From positions 62,001 to 126,000 of the forward strand of contig NZ_SWKN01000008.1 in NCBI RefSeq assembly GCF_005871185.1: a DNA stretch of 64,000 nt, written 5' to 3'. Below the pieces are notes generated by a model. The model was not told the DNA's origin and did no database searches. It was given only the letters and a program-made list of their open reading frames with translations. Numbering within the stretch: position 1 is the stretch's first letter; each line of letters starts with the position of its first letter. The DNA comes from Limnobacter alexandrii. Its GTDB lineage: Bacteria; Pseudomonadota; Gammaproteobacteria; Burkholderiales; Burkholderiaceae_B. The position numbers were made by a program, and so were the translations under genes. This document shows, in pieces, positions 17,475 to 25,384 of the stretch.

Positions 17475-18787
17475 TGCACGTTTCACTTTCCGCCGCGGGT
17501 TTGCATGTAAAAACGCCGGCGCTGGAAGCAGCGGGTGTGGTGTTGTCAGGCCCAATCGGGTTTGAATTGAAGCCGGGTGAAATCAATGTAATTCGGGGTG
17601 GTAATGGTGTTGGAAAATCAACCCTGCTGAGGTTGATGGGCAATGCATTGCCGGGCCAGTGTGTTTTGTTCAAACCCGAGTTCGGTCTGCGTGATGAATT
17701 GTTGGTTCACACACACTTGCAAATTGTGTTGAGTCATCTGGGTAGCAATGCCCACGGCGTTGAATCATTGCTTGAACAGGTCGGGCTTGCCAATTGGCAA
17801 TACGAGCGCATCGGCACCCTTTCTTCCGGGCAGCGTGCACGTTTGGGTTTGTGCACTTTGTTGGCGGGGCCATTCAAAGTGTGGTTGCTCGACGAACCCT
17901 TGAACGCGCTTGATGATGAAGGTGTGGCTACACTGGCCAAGGCAGTGGCCACCCACTTTGCGCGCGGGGGCATTGTGTTCATGGCCACGCATGTGGATGC
18001 AGCAGTGTTAACGCAACACCTGCCGGGTGTGCCGGTGAAAGAGGGCAGGCTTGAACAAGGCTGCCTGCTGGGCGATTTTTCAACGAATGCTGATGCAGGC
18101 CCTGCGCAGCCCCGCAGCCATTCAGCAAAGGTGGCTTTGCCTGCACTGCTTAAGCGTGATTGGGCCGTGGCTTTGGGCAATCCGCAAGCCTTGCTGTGGG
18201 GTGCTTTGTTTCACTGGATGGTGCTCAGTTTTTTTGGAATTGGACTAGGCAAGCCCAGTGCAGAATTTGCGCAAGTGGCGGTGTGGGTCAGCTTGCTGCT
18301 GGCCCTGATGCTGGGTGCCAAAGACTGGTTTGTAGAAGATCACCGCACAGGCTGGCTTGGTTTTGTTGCAGGCCTTAATCCTGACAACATGGCCTGGTAT
18401 TGGTTGGTGCGGGTGGTTTTTCTCGCGCTGTGCCAAGCCTTGGTGCTGGTGCCTGTAACAGGTTTGGTGGCCTTGCAGCTGGGTTTGTCTGGCGCTCAAA
18501 CCTTTGATTTAACCCTGGCATTAAGCGCAGGCATATGGGCTGTGGCACCCTTGCTGGGCCTGGTCGCGCTGTTGGTGATGTTAACCCGGGGCGGCGCGGT
18601 GTTGGTTTACTTGCTTGCTTTGCCTTTGCTGGTACCAGTGCTAATTTTTGGGCTTGAGGCCAGTCAGGCCAGTGGTTTGGGCCGCAGTGCATTTGCACCG
18701 CTTTCCGTGCTGGCAAGCCTGGGTATGTTGGGTTGTTTGCTTGGGCCATTTGTGGCCAAGCGCCTAGTGGCTTTAATACAGGAATAA
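17471..18787 (+). CDS. fused haem exporter CcmA-CcmB (ABC ATPase plus permease)
   Basis: One 438-residue frame joins both ABC parts of the CcmABC(D) complex that releases haem from CcmC to CcmE. Residues 1-205 are the CcmA ATPase, with Walker A GGNGVGKST, signature LSSGQ, Walker B VWLLDEP and switch histidine in FMATHVD. From about residue 220 the sequence becomes a six-helix permease like CcmB, starting at LKRDWAVALGNPQALLWG and containing RGGAVLVYLLALPLLVPVLIF, a conserved CcmB stretch. There is no stop or in-frame restart that would separate two proteins. Two separate genes are the rule in this pathway, so the fusion is notable. Neighbours ccmI and ccmC are 4 bases overlapping and 2 bases away. 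Confidence 0.85.
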   Translation: MMHVSLSAAGLHVKTPALEAAGVVLSGPIGFELKPGEINVIRGGNGVGKSTLLRLMGNALPGQCVLFKPEFGLRDELLVHTHLQIVLSHLGSNAHGVESLLEQVGLANWQYERIGTLSSGQRARLGLCTLLAGPFKVWLLDEPLNALDDEGVATLAKAVATHFARGGIVFMATHVDAAVLTQHLPGVPVKEGRLEQGCLLGDFSTNADAGPAQPRSHSAKVALPALLKRDWAVALGNPQALLWGALFHWMVLSFFGIGLGKPSAEFAQVAVWVSLLLALMLGAKDWFVEDHRTGWLGFVAGLNPDNMAWYWLVRVVFLALCQALVLVPVTGLVALQLGLSGAQTFDLTLALSAGIWAVAPLLGLVALLVMLTRGGAVLVYLLALPLLVPVLIFGLEASQASGLGRSAFAPLSVLASLGMLGCLLGPFVAKRLVALIQE

Positions 18788-18789
18788 CG

Positions 18790-19482
18790 ATGTTTGCACA
18801 GTTGGCTTCACCCCCAAAATTTCACGCCCTGGCTAGTTGGCTATGGGTATGGCTACTTGCGGCCGGTGTGCTGTTGATGGGTTTTGGTTTGTACACGGGT
18901 TTGTTTTTGGCACCTGTAGACGTGCAGCAAGGCGAGGTTTACCGCGCCATTTACGTGCATGTGCCCGCCGCCTGGATGTCGATGTTTCTTTATCTGGTGG
19001 CCTGTGGGTATGCTGGGTTGAATTGGGTGTACCGCAGCGATGTGTCCGCCGTCATGATGCGGGCGCTACTGCCCACCGGGGCCTGGATGACTGTGTTGGC
19101 ACTAATCACCGGCGCACTGTGGGGCAAGCCCACGTGGGGTACCTACTGGGTGTGGGATGCGAGAATGACTTCCGAGCTCTTGCTGCTGTTTATTTATCTT
19201 GGCCTGATCGCTTTGGGGCAATTGACCACCAACCCGGCCAAGGCCGATCGGGTTCTGGCGGTTGGTTTGTTGATTGGGGCCGTGAATATTCCGCTGATTT
19301 ACCTCTCAGTGGTTTTCTGGAATACGCTTCACCAAGGTTACAGCGTGTCGATGAGTGGCAGCAGAATTCATCCTGACATTGCCATGGGCATGTGGCTTAG
19401 CGTGTTGGGATTCTGGTTGATTTGTGCCAGCACAGTGTTGAACCGTGCTCGGCGTTTGTTGGTACAAAGGCGTTGGCTTTAA
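18790..19482 (+). CDS. ccmC: haem exporter protein CcmC
   Basis: Inner-membrane protein that holds haem and loads it on CcmE. The ATG at 18790, two bases after the ccmAB stop, gives 230 residues, close to the usual length; an open frame upstream inside ccmAB is not used. Six membrane segments can be traced. The Trp-rich WWD-type motif is present as WGTYWVWDARMTSELLLLF, and histidines flank it in YVHVPAAWMSM and WNTLHQGYS, as expected for the haem ligands of CcmC. Confidence 0.92.
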   Translation: MFAQLASPPKFHALASWLWVWLLAAGVLLMGFGLYTGLFLAPVDVQQGEVYRAIYVHVPAAWMSMFLYLVACGYAGLNWVYRSDVSAVMMRALLPTGAWMTVLALITGALWGKPTWGTYWVWDARMTSELLLLFIYLGLIALGQLTTNPAKADRVLAVGLLIGAVNIPLIYLSVVFWNTLHQGYSVSMSGSRIHPDIAMGMWLSVLGFWLICASTVLNRARRLLVQRRWL

Positions 19483-19500
19483 CGGGTAAAAGGCAAAACA

Positions 19501-19674
19501 ATGATTCTTGATGCATGGCAAACAATTTGGGCTTGTGTGGGTTTAAGCCTTTTGGTTTTGTTGTTGGATGGCGTGTTGGCTGGCCGTGCAGGCCCCAGCA
19601 AAAACGATTTGGTTCGTCAGCAAAAGCGCGACAATCGAATGGCAGCAGTTGGCAAGGGAGCAGGCAATGAGTAA
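19501..19674 (+). CDS. ccmD: haem exporter small subunit CcmD
   Basis: A 57-residue protein between ccmC and ccmE. It has a single membrane helix (about residues 8-23, TIWACVGLSLLVLLLD) followed by a basic cytoplasmic tail (RQQKRDNRMAA). Size, topology and position match CcmD, which holds CcmE to the CcmABC complex. Its stop overlaps the ccmE start (ATGAGTAA). Sequence conservation in CcmD is weak, so position is the main argument. Confidence 0.8.
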   Translation: MILDAWQTIWACVGLSLLVLLLDGVLAGRAGPSKNDLVRQQKRDNRMAAVGKGAGNE

Positions 19675-20074
19675 TGCGCGCGCGCACAGGGCCGCCTGGC
19701 TGGCAGCCATTGTGGTGGTGGCTTTGGGTTTTGGCATTGCCCTGGTCAAAGTGTTCAACGAGAACCTGGTGTTTTTCTACACACCCACGCAAATTCTGGG
19801 CGGTGAAGTGCCCACCGGAGAAAAAACCTATCGCCTGGGCGGCATGGTTGAAGTGGGCAGCGTTCAACGCGAGACCGATTCGCTCAAAGTTCGCTTCGTG
19901 GTCAGCGACATGAACAACAAGGTACCCGTGGAATTCAACGGCATTGTTCCCGATTTGTTCAAAGAAGGTACCGGGGTTGTGGCTGATGGCCAATGGGATG
20001 GCACCACTTTCGTGGCCAGTGAAGTATTGGCCAAACACGATGAAGACTACATGCCGCCAGGGGTTCAACAGTGA
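19667..20074 (+). CDS. ccmE: periplasmic haem chaperone CcmE
   Basis: Haem chaperone of 135 residues. The ATG at 19667 is inside the ccmD stop region; the longer upstream open frame is ccmD read out of frame. One N-terminal membrane helix (about 8-28) is followed by a small beta-barrel domain with the typical sequences FYTPTQILGGEVP and RLGGMVEVGSV. The haem-attachment histidine is present in the C-terminal motif AKHDEDYMPP. Stop overlaps the GTG start of ccmF by four bases. Confidence 0.93.
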   Translation: MSNARAHRAAWLAAIVVVALGFGIALVKVFNENLVFFYTPTQILGGEVPTGEKTYRLGGMVEVGSVQRETDSLKVRFVVSDMNNKVPVEFNGIVPDLFKEGTGVVADGQWDGTTFVASEVLAKHDEDYMPPGVQQ

Positions 20075-22062
20075 TCGCTTTTGTCTCGCAGTTTAGCCTG
20101 GCCCTGGCCACGGTGTTGGCCCTGTTCGGCGCAGTGGCTGGTTTTGCAGCTGTGCGCGGTGTGTACAACCATGCCCCGGCAGTGCCTTTGCTGAAATCGA
20201 TTCAGCGCAATGTGTTGTTGGTTTCTGGTCTTGTATCAGTGGCCTTTTTGGGCCTTATCTATTCCTTTGTGATCAGCGACTTTTCAGTTCGCAACGTGGC
20301 AGAAAATTCGAATTTGGCCTTGCCCGTGTTTTACAAAGTGGCAGCCAGTTGGGGATCGCACGAGGGTTCATTCCTGTTGTGGGTACTCATGTTTGCGGGT
20401 TGGACGCAGGCTGTTGCATGGGCAAAATTCGAGGTGTCGGCCTGTTTCAAAGTACGTGTGTTGGCCACTTTGCAATTGGTCTTGGTGGGTTTTCTGCTTT
20501 ACCTGTTGGTTGCCAGCAACCCGTTTGAATACCTGTACCCCACACCCGTGGATGGTCGGGATTTGAACCCGTTGTTGCAAGACATCGGCATGATCATTCA
20601 CCCGCCTTTGTTGTACATGGGCTATGTGGGCTTTGCGGTTACCTTTGCCTTCGCCGTGGCCGGTTTGCTCGAGGGCCGTTTCGACATGACCTGGGCCCGC
20701 TGGAGCAGACCTTGGACCAATGTGGCCTGGGCCTTCCTGACCATGGGCATTGCCTTGGGCAGTTGGTGGGCTTATCGCGAATTGGGTTGGGGTGGCTGGT
20801 GGTTTTGGGACCCAGTCGAAAATGCATCCCTGATGCCTTGGTTGGCTGGTACGGCACTAATTCACTCGCTGGCCGTGTCTGAAAAACGTGGTGCCTTGCG
20901 CAGCTGGACTTTGCTGCTGGCACTCACCACTTTTGCTTTGTCCCTATTGGGTACATTCCTTGTTCGCTCTGGTGTGCTTACCTCGGTACACGCATTTGCA
21001 ACCGACCCCGAGCGCGGTGTGTTCATTCTCGCCTTGTTGTTCATCGTTGTCGGTTCTTCCTACATTTTGTACGCGCTTAAAACAGGCGAGGTGGGGCAGG
21101 GCGGTAGTTTCAAAGCCACCGGGCGAGAATCGCTGCTGTTGTCAAATAACGTGTTGATGAGCGCAGCACTTGTGGCGGTGATGTTGGGCACGCTTTACCC
21201 CCTGGTGGTTGAAGTAATTGGTGGGCGAAAAATGTCGGTGGGGCAACCTTATTTCGAGGCCATGTTTGCGCCCATTTTGTTGCCTGCCGTGTTGCTGATG
21301 GCCTTGGGTCCCGATTCACGCTGGCGCGAAACCCGCCTTGCGCAATATGTAAAGCCGGGCGTTGTGGCCATGGGTGTGGCGCTGCTGGTGTTGGTGGGTG
21401 CTGCGCTGCTCAATGGTTATTTCAGCCTGTTGTGGGCCATTGGTGTGGTGTGCGCGGTGTTCATGGCGGTGGCTACTTTGGCCCACGCGGCGGTGGCCAC
21501 ACGCAAGGCCGGTACTGCCGTGCCTGAAAGTGGTTTGCTGTATCGCATGCGCCGTTTGTCACTTTCCTACTGGGGCATGGTGCTTGCGCATTTGGGTGTG
21601 GCCGTGTTCGTGGTGGGCGTTAGCTGGGTAAAAACTTTCGAGACAGAAACCGATGCTGTGTTAAAGCCGGGAGAAACTTCTGAAATTGGCCCATGGCGTG
21701 TCACCTTCATCGGTGTTGATTCCGTGCAGAGACAAAACCATGTGGCCGCACTGGGCGTGTTTGAATTGACGCGCGGTGACGGCACGGTAATCCACTTGCT
21801 GGAGCCCGAGAAGCGCCGCTATCAAAGTTCTGAACAAATCATGACCGAAGCCGCCATTCACAGCGACTGGTTTTCTGATGTGTATGTGGGTTTGGGTGAT
21901 GCAGTACAAAGCAGCAGCAACGTAGGTGCCTGGGGTGTGCGGCTGTATTACAAACCCTTGATCAACCTGATTTGGTGGGGCTGTGCGCTAATGGCACTGG
22001 GTGGTTTGGTCACCGTGTTTGATCGCCGCTACCGCCCCAGAAAAAACGCGGTGGCAGCATGA
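20071..22062 (+). CDS. ccmF: cytochrome c haem lyase subunit CcmF
   Basis: Large polytopic membrane protein of 663 residues that carries out the final thioether attachment of haem to apocytochrome c with CcmH and CcmI. The WWD motif is seen as GWGGWWFWDPVENASLMPWL, and conserved histidines occur in GSHEGSFLLWV and IHPPLLYMGYVG. Length fits the family (about 640-670). It starts with GTG at 20071 overlapping the ccmE stop and ends by overlapping ccmG (ATGA). Confidence 0.95.
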   Translation: MIAFVSQFSLALATVLALFGAVAGFAAVRGVYNHAPAVPLLKSIQRNVLLVSGLVSVAFLGLIYSFVISDFSVRNVAENSNLALPVFYKVAASWGSHEGSFLLWVLMFAGWTQAVAWAKFEVSACFKVRVLATLQLVLVGFLLYLLVASNPFEYLYPTPVDGRDLNPLLQDIGMIIHPPLLYMGYVGFAVTFAFAVAGLLEGRFDMTWARWSRPWTNVAWAFLTMGIALGSWWAYRELGWGGWWFWDPVENASLMPWLAGTALIHSLAVSEKRGALRSWTLLLALTTFALSLLGTFLVRSGVLTSVHAFATDPERGVFILALLFIVVGSSYILYALKTGEVGQGGSFKATGRESLLLSNNVLMSAALVAVMLGTLYPLVVEVIGGRKMSVGQPYFEAMFAPILLPAVLLMALGPDSRWRETRLAQYVKPGVVAMGVALLVLVGAALLNGYFSLLWAIGVVCAVFMAVATLAHAAVATRKAGTAVPESGLLYRMRRLSLSYWGMVLAHLGVAVFVVGVSWVKTFETETDAVLKPGETSEIGPWRVTFIGVDSVQRQNHVAALGVFELTRGDGTVIHLLEPEKRRYQSSEQIMTEAAIHSDWFSDVYVGLGDAVQSSSNVGAWGVRLYYKPLINLIWWGCALMALGGLVTVFDRRYRPRKNAVAA

Positions 22063-22628
22063 TCAAAAAACGCTTGCGCCTTTATTTGCCCATTCTGGTT
22101 TTGTTGTTTCTAGGTGTGTTTTTGCTACGCGGTTTGTGGCTTGATCCAAAAAAATTGCCCTCTGCCTTGATTGGCAAACCTGCACCAGCTGTGGTGTTGC
22201 CTGTGCTCAGCTTTACCGGGCCTGAGGCGGGTGCGGTGCAAATTGCCGACATTCAAACATTGCAAAATATTGATGCCCTAAAAGGCCAGCCCTGGGTGCT
22301 GAATGTGTTTGCATCGTGGTGCCAGGCTTGTTTGGTTGAACACCCGCATTTTATTGCCTTGGCCAAACAGAAAAAAATCAAGTTGGTGGGTTTGGCCTAT
22401 AAAGACGACTTGGCCAACACCCGCCGCTGGCTGGCACAATATGGCAACCCCTACGATTTGATTTTGGTAGACCAGCAAGGCCAGTACGGCATTGAATTGG
22501 GTGTGTATGGCGTGCCCGAAACTTTTTTGATGAGCGCCAACAACACCATTATTCACAAGCAGGTAGGCCCCATACCTGCCGATTATTTTGACAGCATGGC
22601 ACTGCCCGCCATTGAGGCTTCCCGATGA
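22059..22628 (+). CDS. ccmG: periplasmic thiol:disulfide oxidoreductase CcmG/DsbE
   Basis: Membrane-anchored thioredoxin-fold protein of 189 residues that keeps the CXXCH cysteines of apocytochromes reduced. An N-terminal helix (about residues 8-26) anchors it. The active site is WCQAC, in VFASWCQACLVEHP; WCxPC is more common. The cis-Pro loop is in YGVPETFLM. It overlaps ccmF and ccmH by ATGA at both ends. Confidence 0.93.
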   Translation: MIKKRLRLYLPILVLLFLGVFLLRGLWLDPKKLPSALIGKPAPAVVLPVLSFTGPEAGAVQIADIQTLQNIDALKGQPWVLNVFASWCQACLVEHPHFIALAKQKKIKLVGLAYKDDLANTRRWLAQYGNPYDLILVDQQGQYGIELGVYGVPETFLMSANNTIIHKQVGPIPADYFDSMALPAIEASR

Positions 22629-23023
22629 ATGTGAGCGACCTGAATGCAGTTGAAAAAGAACAGTACAAAGAAGTGGCCAGCGAGCTGCGCTGTCTGGTGT
22701 GCCAAAACCAATCGCTGGCAGATTCACATGCTTCGCTTGCAGTGGACTTGAAAGAAAAAATTGCTGAGCAAATTCGTGCGGGCAAAACCAACGAAGAAAT
22801 CAAAAGCTATATGCAAGACCGCTATGGCGAATTTGTAATCTACAAGCCTGCCTACAGCATGGAAAATGCGGTGCTGTGGTTGGGGCCTTTTGTGGTGCTG
22901 CTTATTGCCGTGGTGTTGGCGCGCAGGGTAGGGAAGAGCAAGGCCAACGCACCTGCTGCTGATGCAAGTGCGCTGTGGGCAGAAAACTTGTACACCAAGA
23001 CAAAAAACAAAAAAGACGACTAA
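22625..23023 (+). CDS. ccmH: cytochrome c maturation protein CcmH
   Basis: Thiol oxidoreductase of the haem lyase complex, 132 residues. The conserved LRCLVCQNQSLADS motif holds the redox-active cysteine pair, and one membrane helix lies near residues 77-97 (AVLWLGPFVVLLIAVVLARR). It is the short CcmH form without a fused CcmI region, consistent with a separate ccmI at the front of the operon. It is the last ccm gene and converges with hipA, 12 bases away. Confidence 0.93.
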   Translation: MNVSDLNAVEKEQYKEVASELRCLVCQNQSLADSHASLAVDLKEKIAEQIRAGKTNEEIKSYMQDRYGEFVIYKPAYSMENAVLWLGPFVVLLIAVVLARRVGKSKANAPAADASALWAENLYTKTKNKKDD

Positions 23024-23035
23024 TTGTTGGTGGAG

Positions 23036-24364
23036 CTATAGAATCAGTAGCTGCTCGTTAATTTTTTTTGCCTGCGCAGGCGGTACTCCCGCCAGCGATG
23101 CGAATTCAGGCCAGCGTTCAATGGCCTGGCGAACTTCTCGAATAACTCTGGGTGCGGAACCTATTGCAAAGCGCTCCGCCTCTTCCAGCAAATCAAGCTC
23201 TGCGAAATTCTTGAATTTTCCATTCACCGACATCAAGTGTTGGTGAGTCCATTCACCGTCAGGGTTGTGTGCAAAGGTAATGTCGTAGGCTGGTGCCAGT
23301 TCCCAGCTTGATCCTTCCTTCAGCAAAAACGAAAAATTCTTGCTGTGATCGTCGCAGTTCCTTCCCATCACATTGAATACCATGCGTCGAAATGCTTCCT
23401 CCTTTTGTTCATAAGGAAGTTGCAGTTTCACAATGCATTCGAATAATTGCGCGTAAGCATTCGTGCCTTTCTTTTTGTAGTCCAGGTGGTTGAATGCGCA
23501 CAGCGTTTGGATGTGATGCCGCAGATTGTTTGCAGCCCGGTCAAAACGGCGTGTCATGAAGTGCGCACGGCCGTTTTCTTCAAGCAAGCGGCATTCTGAA
23601 ATGCCAATATTTGCTGCCTTGGCCATCAAATAATAGGCATATTCAATTCGGCCATAGCCACCTGATGCACCCAGTTCATTGTCTTTGCCCATGCCGTCGA
23701 ATTTCAGTAGCCAGTGTTCGAACCCTGGCGGTGTATCCACTTGTCCGGAACGAATTTCATGAGTGTTCCGGTTCCAAGCAATTACCGCCTTGGCACGGGC
23801 CCCACCTGCTGAAGTGCCCACATCAATAATGCTGCGCAAGGCGGCGTTGGTGTATTCATCTTCATCGTCGTCAAACTGACCAGTAACCGCTTTTCTGGCG
23901 TGTTCTACCAGGCGACTCAATTCAATTGATGTGGCCACACGTTTTGAAGGCCCGCGGCTTGGTTTGAATGTGAGTGCACCCATGGCGCGGTTACCCATGT
24001 AGGCCAGGCGATCAAGTGCAGTAATGTCGCTTTTGGACAAGCCACGCTCGGCCATATAACGGTCAATCAATGCATTGCCAAAATCATCGGGCAGGGCATC
24101 GGCCAGCATGGCTGGCAACCGTTTGTAGGTTTCAACGGGCAGGTCGGTGAACAAATACGGATCGCCGTTGTTCAAAGGCATTTGCAGGGGGGCAGGTTCA
24201 ATGCCGGTTTTCAGAAAGGCAGGTGCGTAGGCAAAGGCGTAGTAGCCATACACAGGGTCTAGCGCTACCGCGCCCACTTGTTTGCCCCAAAGAAATACCT
24301 CAACACGATCCACGCGTTGATAAGCCGTGCTTTTTGTGCGTGCGGTTTTCTTCTTGATATTCAT
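23036..24364 (-). CDS. hipA: HipA-family serine/threonine kinase toxin
   Basis: Toxin kinase of 442 residues of a type II hipBA system. HipA of E. coli phosphorylates glutamyl-tRNA synthetase and causes persistence; the target of this homologue is not known. The HipA N-terminal part has VEVFLWGKQVGAVALD, the phosphate-loop-like segment is SAGGARAKAVI, and the catalytic motif RNCDDHSKNFSF (about residues 335-345) holds the Asp and Lys/Asn residues, followed by ELAPAYDITF. All expected motifs are intact. The start overlaps the antitoxin stop by four bases. It belongs to the accessory block between ccmH and ettA. Confidence 0.92.
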   Translation of the reverse strand: MNIKKKTARTKSTAYQRVDRVEVFLWGKQVGAVALDPVYGYYAFAYAPAFLKTGIEPAPLQMPLNNGDPYLFTDLPVETYKRLPAMLADALPDDFGNALIDRYMAERGLSKSDITALDRLAYMGNRAMGALTFKPSRGPSKRVATSIELSRLVEHARKAVTGQFDDDEDEYTNAALRSIIDVGTSAGGARAKAVIAWNRNTHEIRSGQVDTPPGFEHWLLKFDGMGKDNELGASGGYGRIEYAYYLMAKAANIGISECRLLEENGRAHFMTRRFDRAANNLRHHIQTLCAFNHLDYKKKGTNAYAQLFECIVKLQLPYEQKEEAFRRMVFNVMGRNCDDHSKNFSFLLKEGSSWELAPAYDITFAHNPDGEWTHQHLMSVNGKFKNFAELDLLEEAERFAIGSAPRVIREVRQAIERWPEFASLAGVPPAQAKKINEQLLIL

Positions 24365-24663
24365 GGCTTGCTCACCTTGCGCCTTGCGCGCTGGCGAGGT
24401 GCTGCTTTGGCCACCATGGCCATGGGGTTAATGGTGGCAACAGGCGCAATGGTGTCGAACCAGCTTTCACGCCCCAAGGCGCGAACAACCTTCACCAGTG
24501 TTTGCAATGATGAACCTTCCCCGTTTTCCAGACTTTGCAGCGCACGGGTACTTACACCGGCTTGTTCAGCCAGTGTGCGTTGGTCGGTGTTTCGGCTAAG
24601 GCGAAGCTGTTTCAGGTTTTCGCCCAAAGCGGTTTCCAGTTCTGCAAGCGTTTTTTGAGTCAA
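24361..24663 (-). CDS. hipB: HipB-like antitoxin, Xre-family helix-turn-helix
   Basis: DNA-binding antitoxin of 100 residues encoded just before hipA. The helix-turn-helix is LKQLRLSRNTDQRTLAEQAGVSTRALQSLENG (first part about residues 18-50), typical of the Xre/HipB family, and the basic C-terminus (RQRARRKVSKP) is unlike E. coli HipB. It probably neutralises HipA and represses its own promoter through the inverted repeat just upstream. Confidence 0.9.
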   Translation of the reverse strand: MTQKTLAELETALGENLKQLRLSRNTDQRTLAEQAGVSTRALQSLENGEGSSLQTLVKVVRALGRESWFDTIAPVATINPMAMVAKAAPRQRARRKVSKP

Positions 24664-24986
24664 TTTATATAATTCCTAAAACGTGTTATTTCGCGTTTTA
24701 ATCAATTTATCGTATTTTATGCGCGTTATTGAACGTATTGTAATAATTTGAATTTATTCGGTCAATGTGATGTTGTAAGCCGCGTATAAGCGCGCATTGG
24801 TATTTTATTATAGTTTTAAGCGCGTATTTCTGCGTAAAAAGATTATTAAATTTTATTAGGCTTGCTTGGTGCAGTTTTGCATGCTTACCCCGCAAATGCA
24901 GGGTGGCGCGTGTTGCCTTGTTGCGTACAACAAGGCTGGGCGGGCCTTTGGCTATTGCTTACTTCCCAAGAAATAGGGTGAACGGA
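24664..24986. other. AT-rich intergenic region between hipB and the integrase remnant
   Basis: 323 bases with no convincing gene; a 62-codon open frame in it has no ribosome site and low-complexity AT-rich codons. It holds the candidate hipB operator, several GCGCGT words in an otherwise AT-rich background, and a perfect hairpin GCCTTGTTG-CGTA-CAACAAGGC at 24915-24936 that lacks a T-run and so is not a clear terminator. Confidence 0.6.
24677..24700. promoter_or_regulatory. candidate HipB operator upstream of hipBA
   Basis: Inverted repeat TAAAACG (24677-24683), ten bases, CGTTTTA (24694-24700), beginning 13 bases before the hipB start on the minus strand. Position fits autoregulation by HipB. 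The surrounding AT-rich DNA has further GCGCGT elements at 24721, 24791 and 24820, which could be extra half-sites. Confidence 0.35.
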
Positions 24987-25268
24987 TCAGCTTGCTTGCT
25001 GTTGCATACTAATTAATTTACATTTTGAAACTATTGAAATTGCATCCCGAATACCTTTATTGGCTTTGGCACCGGCCTGCGGTAGCCATGGTGGGTTGGG
25101 AAAATGAGTACAAAACAAAACCCGGTACACATAAGCCTCTTTGGCTGTACAGGAAAAGTGTTTAGAGCGAATCACTGTACGCAATTGGCTAAGCAAACGC
25201 GGCGAGTTTTGGGTTTTGGTTATACTGTTAACTTGTACAGTATATTTCCTAGTCTTCGCTATGTGCAA
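24987..25268 (-). pseudogene. 5' remnant of an integron integrase gene (intI)
   Basis: The minus-strand frame reads SPRLLSQLRTVIRSKHFS and, a few residues on, KEAYVYRV. This matches the N-terminus of integron tyrosine recombinases (pattern LLxQLRxxIRxKHYSxRTExAYVxWVRRF). The match covers only about 40 residues; after AYVYRV it fades, possibly through a frameshift, and the frame stops after 93 codons, whereas IntI is about 320-340 residues with catalytic R..HxxR..Y in the missing part. The gene therefore cannot make an active integrase. The likely original start is near 25220, because a LexA palindrome sits directly before the match; an ATA there may replace ATG. Orientation opposite to the cassettes is the standard integron layout. 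Confidence 0.7.
25223..25242. promoter_or_regulatory. LexA (SOS) box in the former intI promoter
   Basis: Perfect palindromic ends TACTGT-N8-ACAGTA, matching the proteobacterial LexA consensus (CTGT-N8-ACAG, TACTGT preferred). It lies directly upstream of the integrase homology, where SOS control of intI is known in several integrons. It is retained although the gene is broken. Confidence 0.7.
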
Positions 25269-25346
25269 AGGGCTCAGTTGGTTGAGGGGCTTCTAGGAGT
25301 GATGTTCGGATAAATGGATATCGCCGTTATTGTTCGATAAAACTAG
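25243..25346. other. probable attI region of the decayed integron
   Basis: The stretch between the LexA box and the first cassette is where attI lies in integrons. A junction core is proposed at GTTACGT (25346-25352): it resembles GTTATGT, the complement of the inverse core ACATAAC that ends the first cassette. The first cassette would begin at 25347. No other attI binding repeats were recognised. Confidence 0.4.
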
Positions 25347-25384
25347 TTACGTAATTTCGAGTTCAACGCATTTGGAGGAAACTA

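Noticed and set aside
24707-24895. Minus-strand 62-codon frame upstream of hipB
   Set aside because: No ribosome site, AT-rich composition, and it overlaps candidate operator DNA.
24915-24936. Perfect hairpin GCCTTGTTG-CGTA-CAACAAGGC as a further attC or terminator
   Set aside because: No GTTRRRY/RYYYAAC cores frame it and no T-run follows, so neither call is supported.
25104-25313. Plus-strand open frame of 69 codons over the integrase remnant
   Set aside because: It is antisense to the IntI match, runs through the LexA palindrome, and has no ribosome site.
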